Shown here: piece by piece, positions 9,174 through 17,427 of the stretch
How the letters are laid out: each line of letters starts with the position of its first letter
Numbering within the stretch: the first letter of the stretch is position 1
From: Halomonas sp. 54_146
Lineage (GTDB): Bacteria; Pseudomonadota; Gammaproteobacteria; Pseudomonadales; Halomonadaceae
Direction: 5' to 3'
DNA length: 64,000 nt
Assembly: GCF_001507855.1 (NCBI RefSeq)
Contig: NZ_LGEN01000002.1
Location: 100,523-164,522, forward strand
Notes under the pieces: model-generated
The model's database searches: none
What the model was told of the DNA's origin: nothing
The model's input: only the letters and a program-made list of their open reading frames with translations
Made by a program: the position numbers and the translations under genes

Positions 9174-10346
9174 CTAAAAAATGTTAAACGGATTTAGCCC
9201 ATTAGCTTGCTGCATCATCATGCGCTTGGCGAAAGGCACCCGCTCGGCAAGGTGAAGGCTGAGATCACCCAGCTGGCGTAGCGGCTTTGCGCCGGTGAAC
9301 AAGTGGTGGAAGCTGTCGGTGGCGGCGATCATCGCTTGGTTGGCGAGGCGGCGTTGGCATTCGAAGCGGTGCAGGCTGATATGGTCGCCGGGGTCGCGGC
9401 CTTTGATGATCAACTCTGCCAGGGTATCGGCATCGTGCAGGCCAATGTTCAGCCCTTGCCCCGCAAGCGGGTGCACCACGTGGGCGGCGTCGCCAATCAG
9501 CGCCAGGCGTTTGCCGATATAGCGCTTGGCGTGCTGGCGCTTAATCGGGAAGCTGGCCCGCGCCACAATACGGGTGAGCTTGCCCAGGCGTTTGGGGAAG
9601 GTGGTTTCAATGGCGCGTTGAAGCGCGTCGTTAGAGAGCTGTTCGCGGGCTTTGGTGGCTTCGTCGCTGTCGTACCACACTAGCGAGGCGCGCTGGCCTG
9701 GCAATGGCAGCATGGCAATCGGGCCGGTGGGGGTGAAGCACTGCCAACTGATATCCTGTTGGGGCAGCTCGGTTTCCACATTAATAATCATCGCCCGCTG
9801 GTGGTAGTCGTAGCTGGTTATATCAATGCCTGCCAGCTCCCGAAGGGTGGAACTCGCGCCATCCGCGCCAACAATTAAACGGGCGCTCAAGGTTTTGCCG
9901 TTATCTAGCTCCAGCATGCGGGCGGTGCTGGCCGCCATGGTGCTTAGCGGCGCGCACTCGGTGTAGCAGGTCACGCTGGGCAGTGCTTCCAACCGCTGCC
10001 ACAACGCATATTGCAGGGTGCGGTTTTCGATAAAGATGCCGAAATCGTCCATGCCACTGTCTTGGGCAGAAAACAGCGAATGGCCGGAGCCATCCTGGTT
10101 GGCCACATCAATATGGCGAAACGGGCAGCAGCGCTCTTTTGGCAGCACGGTGCCGCTGGCTTTCACAAACGCCAGCGAACGGGCGTTGAGCGATGAAATA
10201 CGCAGGTCGTAATCACCGCTGGGGGGCGTGGGGGCGTTGCCGCGCTCAACAAGGCCTACCGACATACCCGCATGGCCAAGCCTCGCCGCCAGGGCCGCGC
10301 CTACCATGCCGCCGCCAACAATAATAATTTCGTGATCCCACTGCAT
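9174..10346 (-). CDS. FAD-dependent monooxygenase of the UbiH/UbiF/COQ6 family
   Basis: A 390-residue flavoprotein hydroxylase: Rossmann FAD motif at the N-terminus (IIIVGGGMVGAALAARLGHAG), a central LIVGADGASS, and the second FAD/ribityl motif LIGDAAHVVHPLAGQGLNIG near residue 290. These define the ubiquinone-biosynthesis hydroxylase family, which hydroxylates the benzoquinone ring of ubiquinone precursors. Which ring position (UbiH, UbiF or UbiI) cannot be decided from sequence alone. GGAG precedes the ATG. It is transcribed divergently from the sirtuin gene, with a 96-bp shared upstream region. Confidence 0.9.
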   Translation of the reverse strand: MQWDHEIIIVGGGMVGAALAARLGHAGMSVGLVERGNAPTPPSGDYDLRISSLNARSLAFVKASGTVLPKERCCPFRHIDVANQDGSGHSLFSAQDSGMDDFGIFIENRTLQYALWQRLEALPSVTCYTECAPLSTMAASTARMLELDNGKTLSARLIVGADGASSTLRELAGIDITSYDYHQRAMIINVETELPQQDISWQCFTPTGPIAMLPLPGQRASLVWYDSDEATKAREQLSNDALQRAIETTFPKRLGKLTRIVARASFPIKRQHAKRYIGKRLALIGDAAHVVHPLAGQGLNIGLHDADTLAELIIKGRDPGDHISLHRFECQRRLANQAMIAATDSFHHLFTGAKPLRQLGDLSLHLAERVPFAKRMMMQQANGLNPFNIF

Positions 10347-10442
10347 GAGAGGCTCCTTAATCCGCTATCGAGGGCACATTGCATGTGCTTATATTGTCAT
10401 ACAGTATCGTTGACTTGTCGCAGTATTGCCTAGGGTGATCCA

Positions 10443-11300
10443 TTGACGCAGGCCGTGGAAATGACAAATAGCATCGTGACAGCTGGAGAAGAGCTGGCAG
10501 CGTTTATTAAGCGCCACCCCAAGCTATGGGTGATTACGGGGGCGGGGGTAAGCACCGACAGCGGTATTCCTGATTACCGGGATGCCGATGGCCAGTGGAA
10601 GCGCCCACCGCCGGTGCAGCATGGGGATTTTATGGCATCAACCGCCGTGCGCCAGCGGTATTGGGCGCGAGCGCTTATCGGTTTCAGTGCCCTGCGCGAA
10701 GCCCAAACCAGCGGTGCGCACCGTGCGTTGGCGGCGCTTGAGTCACAGGGCTATATCCAGCAGTTGGTGACGCAAAACGTTGACCGCTTGCATCAGCGGG
10801 CGGGTTCAAAAAAGGTGATCGACCTGCACGGCCGTGCGGATATGGTGAAGTGCATGGTGTGTGATTACCAAATGATGCGCCACGCCATGCACAGCGAAAT
10901 GGCCAGCATGAACCCCGCATTTGCCGCGCTAGAGGCTCGCCACGCGCCAGACGGCGATGCGGATTTAGAAACCGATTTCTCCATGTTTAAAGTGCTGGAC
11001 TGCCCCCGCTGCCGCGGCATTTTAAAGCCGGATGTGGTGTTTTACGGCGATGTTGTGCCCAGCCAGCGGCGGCTAGCGGCGCAGGCGGGCTTGGCCAAGG
11101 CGGATGCGTTGCTGGCGGTGGGCACGTCATTGATGGTGTTTTCCGGCTACCGCTTCTGCCGTGCCGCTCATGACCGAGGTATGCCGCTGGCATCGCTGTC
11201 ACTGGGCGTCACCCGCGCTGATGCACTGCTCAGCCACCAATGGCGCGTGCCGTTAACACCGGTGCTTGAACAGGCCGTTCGCTGCTTGCAGAGCCGTTAG
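10443..11300 (+). CDS. NAD-dependent protein deacylase, sirtuin (Sir2) family
   Basis: A 285-residue class II-like sirtuin: NAD-binding ITGAGVSTDSGIPDYRD (about 31-47), TQNVDRLH (about 110-117), catalytic His129 in DLHGR, a four-Cys zinc site (Cys137, Cys140, Cys187, Cys190) and the late VGTSLMVFSGYRF nucleotide loop. Such enzymes remove acyl groups from lysines using NAD+ and, in some members, hydrolyse lipoyl-type modifications. The TTG at 10443 has AGGG seven bases upstream; an in-frame ATG at 10461 is an alternative that leaves the fold intact. Monocistronic. Confidence 0.9.
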   Translation: MTQAVEMTNSIVTAGEELAAFIKRHPKLWVITGAGVSTDSGIPDYRDADGQWKRPPPVQHGDFMASTAVRQRYWARALIGFSALREAQTSGAHRALAALESQGYIQQLVTQNVDRLHQRAGSKKVIDLHGRADMVKCMVCDYQMMRHAMHSEMASMNPAFAALEARHAPDGDADLETDFSMFKVLDCPRCRGILKPDVVFYGDVVPSQRRLAAQAGLAKADALLAVGTSLMVFSGYRFCRAAHDRGMPLASLSLGVTRADALLSHQWRVPLTPVLEQAVRCLQSR

Positions 11301-11421
11301 CGTGCATTTGGCAACATCGCCTCGGCGTTTAGTTGAGTAAAATGCTAGGGTATTAGTCGGCTATTGCCACTAGATAATCATTGCTACTAGATAGTCATTG
11401 CCATTAACAGCGGAGCCAACC

Positions 11422-12900
11422 GTGCTGCAATTTGAACATCGCTACGCCACGTTACCCGAACCCCTCTGGGTCGAAAGCCAGGCGACGCCTGTGGTGAACC
11501 CAGAGCTGATAGCCTTTAATGCCCCGCTTGCTTATGAGCTAGGCGCTAAAGAGATACCCGACGCAGCAACGCTTGCCCAGTGGTTTAGTGGCAATCAGCC
11601 TATGCCGGGAGCCAAACCGGGGGCGTTAGGTTACGCAGGCCACCAGTTCGGCAATTTTGTGCCGCAGCTGGGCGATGGCCGCGCGCTGCTGCTGGGTGAA
11701 GTGGTTGACCATAGCGGTATGCGCCGCGACGTGCAGTTAAAAGGTAGCGGACGCACGCCGTTTTCCCGCGGCGGCGATGGCCGTTCGCCGCTAGGGCCGG
11801 TGCTGCGGGAATATCTGGTGAGCGAGTTTATGGCCGCCATGGGCATTCCCACCACCCGCGCTCTGGCCGCCGTCGCCACGGGCGAACGGGTGGTGCGCCA
11901 ACTGCCTGAACCTGGCGCGGTATTTACCCGCGTGGCCAGCAGTCATATTCGCGTCGGCACGTTCCAATTCGCCGCTGTACGCCGGGATGAAGCCGCGTTG
12001 AAAGCCCTTGCGGACCATGTGATTGCCCGCCACTACCCGGAAGCCGCCAACGGCGAAGACCCTTATCTCGCGCTGCTGAATGCCGTGGTTGCCCGCCAAG
12101 CCGTGCTTATTGCGCGCTGGATGAGCGTGGGCTTTATCCACGGCGTGATGAATACCGACAACTGCAGCATTGCGGGGGAAACCATCGATTACGGCCCCTG
12201 CGCGTTTATGGAACAGTTTGACCCGCAGAAGGTGTTTAGCTCTATCGATCAAGGCAGCCGCTATGCGTTTGCCAACCAGCCAGCGATTGCTCAATGGAAC
12301 CTGGCGCGCTTTGCCGAAACGCTGCTGCCGCTGATGCGTGAAGAGGGTGATGCTGTCGTGGAGCAAGCCACCGCGGCTATTCGTCATTTCGATACCCTAT
12401 TGAGCACCGAGCAGCGCCGCTTACATGCGGATAAGCTCGGCCTTGCGCCAGAAAGCGAGCAGGCAGTGCCGCTAATGGAAGGCCTGGAGAGCCAGATGCA
12501 TCAAGGGCGAATGGACATGACTGCCACCTTTGATGCGCTCACTCATTATGCCGCCTCGCTAAGCGATGAACAGCCAAGCGATGAGCACCGTAACGCGCTG
12601 CTGGCGCTAACGACTCAACCCAATGAGCTAACCGCGTGGCTAGATTCTTGGCAGGCCGTGCAGGTCGCCAGTCAAAATAGCCAGCGTTTTGCCGCTATGC
12701 GAAACGCCAACCCGGTGATTATTCCCCGCAACCACCGGGTGCAGGAAGTCATTGATGCCGCTTACGACGGCGACTTTGCGCCTTTTCACGCTCTGTTAGC
12801 GGTCGTTACCCAACCGTTTGATGAATCCGAAGACGCGCGCCGTTTAGCGGCACCTGCCACAGATAGCGAACAGGTGCTGAGAACGTTCTGCGGCACATAA
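11422..12900 (+). CDS. selO: SelO-family protein adenylyltransferase (YdiU)
   Basis: A 492-residue pseudokinase-fold protein with the SelO hallmarks GYAGHQFGNFVPQLGDGRA, LKGSGRTPFSRGGDGRSPLG, REYLVSEFMAAMGIPTTRAL and GFIHGVMNTDNCSIAGETID (inverted ATP binding and metal Asp/Asn). It transfers AMP to protein hydroxyls and is linked to redox homeostasis. The C-terminus ends in Cys-Gly-Thr, the Cys corresponding to the conserved redox/Sec position of the family. I choose the GTG at 11422, with GGAG six bases upstream, over a TTG at 11398 that lacks a ribosome site. Confidence 0.92.
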   Translation: MLQFEHRYATLPEPLWVESQATPVVNPELIAFNAPLAYELGAKEIPDAATLAQWFSGNQPMPGAKPGALGYAGHQFGNFVPQLGDGRALLLGEVVDHSGMRRDVQLKGSGRTPFSRGGDGRSPLGPVLREYLVSEFMAAMGIPTTRALAAVATGERVVRQLPEPGAVFTRVASSHIRVGTFQFAAVRRDEAALKALADHVIARHYPEAANGEDPYLALLNAVVARQAVLIARWMSVGFIHGVMNTDNCSIAGETIDYGPCAFMEQFDPQKVFSSIDQGSRYAFANQPAIAQWNLARFAETLLPLMREEGDAVVEQATAAIRHFDTLLSTEQRRLHADKLGLAPESEQAVPLMEGLESQMHQGRMDMTATFDALTHYAASLSDEQPSDEHRNALLALTTQPNELTAWLDSWQAVQVASQNSQRFAAMRNANPVIIPRNHRVQEVIDAAYDGDFAPFHALLAVVTQPFDESEDARRLAAPATDSEQVLRTFCGT

Positions 12901-12911
12901 CGCCTATGCTA

Positions 12912-12931
12912 GACTGTGGTTTTTTACAGGT
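12912..12931 (+). promoter_or_regulatory. LexA (SOS) box of dinB
   Basis: GACTGTGGTTTTTTACAGGT contains CTG-N10-CAG with an AT-rich core, close to the enterobacterial LexA consensus. It ends 14 bp before the dinB start, where LexA would block initiation. Confidence 0.75.
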
Positions 12932-12944
12932 AGAAGGGTAGCCA

Positions 12945-13991
12945 GTGCGCAAAATTATTCACTGCGACTGTGACTGCTTTTATGCAGCGGTGGAAATGCG
13001 TGATAACCCCGCGCTGCGGGATATCCCAATTGCCATTGGCGGTAGCGTCGAGCAGCGCGGGGTGGTCGCCACCTGTAACTATCCGGCCCGCGAGTTTGGC
13101 ATTCACTCGGCCATGCCCATGGCGCAAGCACTCAAACGCTGCCCGCATTTGACCGTTATCCGTGGTGATATGGCCAAATACAAAGTGGTCGCCCGGCAGG
13201 TGTTTGCGATTTACCGCGAGGTCACCGAGTTGATCGAGCCGCTCTCGCTGGATGAAGCCTTTTTGGATGTTTCAAACGTCACGCTGCATCACGGTAGCGC
13301 CACGCTAATGGCTGAAGCGATCCGCGAACGGGTGAGCCGTGAAGTCGGTATCACCGTTTCAGCGGGGGTGGCGCCGAATAAGTTTCTAGCCAAAATCGCC
13401 AGCGACTGGAATAAGCCCGATGGCCTATGTGTGATCACGCCTGATAAGGTCGACAGCTTCGTGCAGCAGCTGCCGGTAAAGAAAATCCATGGTGTTGGCC
13501 CGCGCACGGCTGAGAAGTTAGCGGGGCTAGATATTCACACCTGCGCCGATTTACGTAGCCGATCGCTCACAGAGCTAGTTGAGCACTTTGGCCGTTTTGG
13601 CAAGCGGCTGCATGAGCTAAGCTGGGGGCGAGATGAGCGCCCGGTAAAAACCCACCGGGAGCGTAAATCGGTCAGCACCGAGCAAACCTATGCCCAGGAT
13701 TTACCCACCCTGGACGCCTGCCGCCGGGAGCTACCGGCGCTGATTGACGATTTAGAGCACCGCTACGCACGGCTTGATCCGCCACTGGCGGTGCGCGGGC
13801 TAATCGTCAAAGTGAAGTTTAACGATTTTACCCAAACCACCGTCGAACACGCCGACCCAGCGCCGAATCTTGAACAGTTTGAAACGCTGCTTAACGTGGG
13901 TTGGTCTAGAGGCCAGCGCCCCGTGCGCCTGCTTGGCGTAGGCTATCGGCTGGCGGAAAACAGCCAAGCGCATCAGCTGTCGCTGTTTTAA
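12945..13991 (+). CDS. dinB: DNA polymerase IV (Y-family translesion polymerase)
   Basis: A 348-residue Y-family polymerase matching the usual Pol IV length. Catalytic acidic residues are Asp8 and Asp103-Glu104 (LSLDEAFLDV). The steric-gate position is Tyr13 (CFYAAVE), as in some homologues, rather than Phe as in E. coli. Helix-hairpin-helix and little-finger regions follow (KIHGVGPRTAEKL). The extreme C-terminus QLSLF is a canonical beta-clamp-binding motif. Initiation is at GTG 12945. The SOS box at 12912-12931 indicates damage induction. It performs error-prone bypass of lesions and contributes to stress mutagenesis. Confidence 0.96.
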   Translation: MRKIIHCDCDCFYAAVEMRDNPALRDIPIAIGGSVEQRGVVATCNYPAREFGIHSAMPMAQALKRCPHLTVIRGDMAKYKVVARQVFAIYREVTELIEPLSLDEAFLDVSNVTLHHGSATLMAEAIRERVSREVGITVSAGVAPNKFLAKIASDWNKPDGLCVITPDKVDSFVQQLPVKKIHGVGPRTAEKLAGLDIHTCADLRSRSLTELVEHFGRFGKRLHELSWGRDERPVKTHRERKSVSTEQTYAQDLPTLDACRRELPALIDDLEHRYARLDPPLAVRGLIVKVKFNDFTQTTVEHADPAPNLEQFETLLNVGWSRGQRPVRLLGVGYRLAENSQAHQLSLF

Positions 13992-14104
13992 TAATTCACT
14001 GATCCATTGGTCGTACTAAAAGCCTTTGCTGGTGCTATGTCCGAACGTATGATTTTCTATGGGTTGATGCAGCAGTTCTTTCTCACCAATAAGGAGTCCA
14101 TGCC

Positions 14105-14332
14105 ATGACCATCGATGAACTGATTCCTTCTATCGTTCCGCTCTCTCATGGAGAAAAAATCCGTTTGTTACAAGTGGTTCTGCAACAGCTTGCACAAGAA
14201 GAGTCTGCATCCGCGGTACCCACTATTCCAGCTAACGATGACTTTGAACCGCAACGGTTTTTTGGAGCGGCGCACCAGTCGCGACAAGAAGTGGATAGTT
14301 ACTTGGCTTCGTTACGTGACGGTTGGAACTAA
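14105..14332 (+). CDS. Putative antitoxin of a PIN-toxin pair
   Basis: A 75-residue acidic protein directly upstream of a PIN-domain toxin gene. The N-terminal half (IDELIPSIVPLSHGEKIRLLQVVLQQL) looks helical, and the C-terminal half is polar with a terminal SYLASLRDGWN, likely the toxin-binding tail. No ribbon-helix-helix or AbrB motif is obvious, so the VapB class is unclear. AAGGAG precedes it; an earlier out-of-frame ATG at 14100 ends after two codons. Its TAA overlaps the toxin's ATG, which implies translational coupling. Assigned by position and size. Confidence 0.72.
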   Translation: MTIDELIPSIVPLSHGEKIRLLQVVLQQLAQEESASAVPTIPANDDFEPQRFFGAAHQSRQEVDSYLASLRDGWN

Positions 14333-14712
14333 TGCGCTATTTGTTTGATACCAATATCATCATTTATTACTTCAACGGGCTGACGGCCGATGAAATGCTC
14401 CACCAAATGCTGGCTGAAAGTTTCAATATATCAGTTATTACTAAAATCGAATTTTTGGGATGGAGTGAGTTTGCCAGCAACCCCACGCTTCAAAATCAGG
14501 CCAGAGCTTTTATTGGTCATGCCCGCGCGCTCGATCTTTCCGAAGCTGTTGTGGAGCAAACTATTCGACTGCGGCAGCAATTCAAAACCAAAACCCCTGA
14601 TGCCATTATCGCAGCGACCGCGCTGGTTAACGACTTGACTGTAGTGACGAATAACACCAATGATTTCGATCGCTTAGGTCTCGAAACGTTGAACGTTAAT
14701 ATGAAGCCTTAA
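14332..14712 (+). CDS. PIN-domain ribonuclease toxin (VapC-like)
   Basis: A 126-residue PIN domain from the ATG at 14332, which shares an A with the antitoxin stop (TAATG). Acidic active-site residues are visible: Asp6 (LFDTNIIIYY), Glu40 (ITKIEFLGW), Asp90 (KTPDAIIAATA) and Asp111 (TNDFDRL). VapC toxins cleave tRNA or rRNA and are neutralised by the co-encoded antitoxin. All four acidic residues are intact, so the toxin is predicted active. A TTG nine bases earlier is in frame but would overlap further without a ribosome site. Confidence 0.85.
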   Translation: MRYLFDTNIIIYYFNGLTADEMLHQMLAESFNISVITKIEFLGWSEFASNPTLQNQARAFIGHARALDLSEAVVEQTIRLRQQFKTKTPDAIIAATALVNDLTVVTNNTNDFDRLGLETLNVNMKP

Positions 14713-14884
14713 TCCAGAATCAAAGAACAGCTTCGGTTCGCTTTAATTATCCATTTTAGTAGTGTCACTCTATAGCCGCATTGACGCTCATTCAGTAGCG
14801 CGTTAAAACAATCGTATGATAGATGGTTTGATCAATGCCCATCTGACTGATACCCATTTAGCTACTTTATCTAACGAGCCCGCC

Positions 14885-15691
14885 ATGTCTGCTAATGCCG
14901 CTTCACGACCCCGTTTAGTGTTTGCCCACGCCAATGGTTTTCCAGGCTTAAGCTACCGTAGCTTGCTGGACCCGCTGGCAGAGATGTTTGATCTGCACCC
15001 TTTGGATCGTTTGGGGCATCACCCTGATTACCCCGTTAATCACAACTGGGGCAATTTAGTAGACGAGCTGCTGAGTTACTTGCCTGAGAGCGATACGCCG
15101 CTATTGGGCGTTGGGCATTCGCTGGGCGGCACGCTGATGGCCATGGCGGCAGACAAACAGCCAGAGCGCTTTTGCGGTGTCATTATGCTTGACCCGCCGC
15201 TGATGCTAGGGCCGGATGCCTGGGCGATGAAAGCAGCCAAACGGTTTGGGTTTATGGATCGCATTACGCCGGCAGGCAAAACCAAAGGACGGCGCAGCGT
15301 ATGGCCTAGCCGTGAGGCCATGGCGACCTCACTGCGCCGCCGTGGACTATTTCGTCGCTTTACCCCCGAGGCACTAAACGACTACATTGAAGCAGGTACT
15401 CGCCTGCTGGACGACGGCAGCGCTGAGCTAACCTTTGACCCACGAATCGAGCTGGAAATTTTCCGCCACTTACCGGATCACCTATCCAACCTGCCGCAGC
15501 GTGTAGGTGTTCCCATTCAACTGGTGGCGGGGCAGCAGTCGCACTTGATGACGCCTTCTCGGCTCAAGCGCATTGCCCGTCGCGGGTTGCCGGTGAGTAT
15601 GGTGCCTGGCACGCACATGTTTCCGATGGAGCACCCGGACGAGACGCGCACGGCGATTTTGGCCGCGTGGCAGCAGTTTCAAACAGCGTAG
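14885..15691 (+). CDS. Alpha/beta-hydrolase of unknown substrate
   Basis: A 268-residue alpha/beta-hydrolase with oxyanion-loop FAHANGFPG, nucleophile elbow GVGHSLGGT (Ser in GHSLGG), a helical lid rich in Arg/Lys (about 125-165) and a C-terminal PGTHMFPMEHP that provides the catalytic His. An ATG at 14816 would add 23 unconserved residues. I prefer 14885, which starts just before the core beta strand, although its ribosome site is weak. The reaction (esterase, lactonase or other) cannot be inferred. Not obviously co-transcribed with the toxin pair upstream. Confidence 0.78.
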   Translation: MSANAASRPRLVFAHANGFPGLSYRSLLDPLAEMFDLHPLDRLGHHPDYPVNHNWGNLVDELLSYLPESDTPLLGVGHSLGGTLMAMAADKQPERFCGVIMLDPPLMLGPDAWAMKAAKRFGFMDRITPAGKTKGRRSVWPSREAMATSLRRRGLFRRFTPEALNDYIEAGTRLLDDGSAELTFDPRIELEIFRHLPDHLSNLPQRVGVPIQLVAGQQSHLMTPSRLKRIARRGLPVSMVPGTHMFPMEHPDETRTAILAAWQQFQTA

Positions 15692-15734
15692 ACCGTGACC
15701 AACATCCTTTGGAAAATAGAGAGAGGGAGGCGAT

Positions 15735-15983
15735 ATGTATCTTTCCGTACAGCTAAGCTACTACCCGCTGGCAGATGATTATAAGCCGGTAGTTAAAGAC
15801 GTGGTAAAACGTTTGGAAGCCACAGGGTTAGAGGTTCACCCGAATCGCATGAGTACCCAGGTATTTGGTGAATTCGATGCAGTGATGGCAGCACTTAGCG
15901 ATGTGATGAAGTGGTCGTTTGAGACGCACGGTAAAGCCGTCTTTACCGCTAATTTCTTGGAGGGCGATCGACGGCCCCGTTAA
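15735..15983 (+). CDS. YkoF-like thiamine/hydroxymethylpyrimidine-binding domain protein
   Basis: An 82-residue single-domain protein of the MTH1187/YkoF ferredoxin-like fold (MYLSVQLSYYPLADDYKPVV, LEATGLEVHPNRMSTQVFGE). Homologues bind thiamine or its pyrimidine moiety. No thiamine gene is nearby and no TPP riboswitch is seen in its short leader. AGGGAGG gives a strong ribosome site. It ends at a bidirectional terminator. Confidence 0.75.
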   Translation: MYLSVQLSYYPLADDYKPVVKDVVKRLEATGLEVHPNRMSTQVFGEFDAVMAALSDVMKWSFETHGKAVFTANFLEGDRRPR

Positions 15984-15988
15984 TCGAA

Positions 15989-16016
15989 AACGCCGCCCAA
16001 TAGGGCGGCGTTTTTT
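15989..16016. terminator. Bidirectional intrinsic terminator
   Basis: A 10-bp perfect stem AACGCCGCCC/GGGCGGCGTT with loop AATA is followed by six T on the plus strand and TTTT on the minus strand. It lies between the convergent YkoF-like and gabT genes. Confidence 0.9.
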
Positions 16017-16030
16017 GGCGTGCTGTGCGC

Positions 16031-17308
16031 TTAGATCAGCGATTCAAGGCAGGATTCAATAATATCCAGGCCTTCGTTTAGCACGTCGTCTTCGATAGTG
16101 ACCGGCATCAAGAAGCGGATGGTGTTGCCGTACATACCGCAAGAGAGCAGGATCAAACCTTCTTCGCGGGCTTTCTTGCAAAGCGCTGCCGCCAGTTCAG
16201 CGTTAGGCGTGCGGTCGGTTTTATTTGAGACCAGCTCAAACGCGGCCATGGCACCCATGTTGCGCACGTTGTCGACGCACTCGAACTTGCTCTGCCACTC
16301 GCCAAAACGCGCCGCTAGTTTTGTGCCCAGCGCTTGGCTTTTCTCCAGAATGTTCTCTTCTTCGAACACTTCCATCACTGCCAGCGCCGCGGCACAGGCA
16401 GTGGGGCTGCCGGTATAGGTGCCGCCCAAGGAATTAGGGCCAGAGGCGTCCATGACCTTGTCAGTACCTACAATGGCGGAGATCGGCATGCCATCGGCCA
16501 TACTTTTGGCCATGGTCATAATGTCCGGCTCAACGCCGCTGTGCTCAATGGCAAACATCTTGCCCGTGCGGCCAAAGCCTGACTGCACTTCGTCGACGAT
16601 CATCAACATGCCGTGCTCATCGCAGATTTCGCGCACTTTGGTCAGGAAGCTTTTCGAGGCTGGGTAGAAGCCGCCTTCGCCGAGTACCGGCTCCAGCACG
16701 ATCGCTGCGGTGTCTTTGGGGTTGGCATCGGTTTTTAGCGCCATTTTCAAGCCACGAATGGCTTCGTCTTCGCTCACGCCGTGATACGGCACCGGGTAGG
16801 GCGCACGAAAGACGGTGCCGGGCATCGGGCCGAAGTCGCTCTGGTAAGGCGCTACCTTGCCGTTCATGGCCATGGTGTAGAAAGTGCGGCCGTGGTAGCC
16901 GCCGTCAAAACAGATCACGTTGGAACGACCGGTGGCCGCGCGAGCGATTTTAACCGCGTTTTCCAGCGCTTCGGCACCTGAGTTGGCCAGCATCACCTTG
17001 GCATGGCCACGCACTGGAACGATGTGGCTGAGTTTTTCAGCAACTTTTACGTAGCCTTCGTAAGGCATGACCGTTTGGCAGGTGTGCATCAGTTTGTCGA
17101 GCTGGGCTTTTACTGCGGCGACGACTTTGGGGTGGCGGTGACCCACGTTCAAGACGCCAATGCCGCCTGCGAAGTCGATATAGCGGTTGCCGTCGGCATC
17201 CCAGATTTCAGCATTTTCAGCACGGTCGGCAAATGCCGTTGCCGGGCTAGCAGCGCCAGCCGCGACGTATTTATGTTTTAGCTCGTTCAGTTCGGCATTG
17301 CTGCTCAT
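16031..17308 (-). CDS. gabT: 4-aminobutyrate aminotransferase (class III PLP)
   Basis: A 425-residue class III aminotransferase. PLP contacts are visible: NSGAEALENAVK (about 109-120), the FDGGYHGRT loop (about 134-142), Asp239-Glu240 (IVDEVQSGFGRTG) and the Schiff-base Lys268 (TMAKSMADGMP). It moves the amino group of GABA to 2-oxoglutarate; close relatives also use 5-aminovalerate (DavT) in lysine breakdown. A semialdehyde dehydrogenase gene is not adjacent, but a glutarate-degradation locus begins 2 kb upstream, so a DavT-like role is possible. AGGAAT precedes the ATG. Confidence 0.93.
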   Translation of the reverse strand: MSSNAELNELKHKYVAAGAASPATAFADRAENAEIWDADGNRYIDFAGGIGVLNVGHRHPKVVAAVKAQLDKLMHTCQTVMPYEGYVKVAEKLSHIVPVRGHAKVMLANSGAEALENAVKIARAATGRSNVICFDGGYHGRTFYTMAMNGKVAPYQSDFGPMPGTVFRAPYPVPYHGVSEDEAIRGLKMALKTDANPKDTAAIVLEPVLGEGGFYPASKSFLTKVREICDEHGMLMIVDEVQSGFGRTGKMFAIEHSGVEPDIMTMAKSMADGMPISAIVGTDKVMDASGPNSLGGTYTGSPTACAAALAVMEVFEEENILEKSQALGTKLAARFGEWQSKFECVDNVRNMGAMAAFELVSNKTDRTPNAELAAALCKKAREEGLILLSCGMYGNTIRFLMPVTIEDDVLNEGLDIIESCLESLI

Positions 17309-17345
17309 AGCGTAATTCCTATTAATGAAGGATGAACTTTCAGCT

Positions 17346-17420
17346 TGGTGCTTTATAGAATGGTGCCTAATAGCACGGTGCTTAATAAATGGTAGTACTT
17401 AATAAAGATAGTGCTTAATA
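17346..17420. repeat. Degenerate tandem repeat in the gabT leader
   Basis: The motif GGTGCTTAATA and variants recur about every 16-18 bp (TTGGTGCTTTATAG, TGGTGCCTAATAG, CGGTGCTTAATAA, GGTAGTACTTAATAA, TAGTGCTTAATAG) between the diguanylate cyclase stop and the gabT start. It could be a multi-site operator or a neutral duplication; no dyad symmetry is evident. Confidence 0.7.
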
Positions 17421-17427
17421 GCGTTAC

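Noticed and set aside
11791..12387. 198-codon open frame antisense to selO
   Set aside because: Shadow frame with His/Ala/Gly-rich composition and no recognisable motif.
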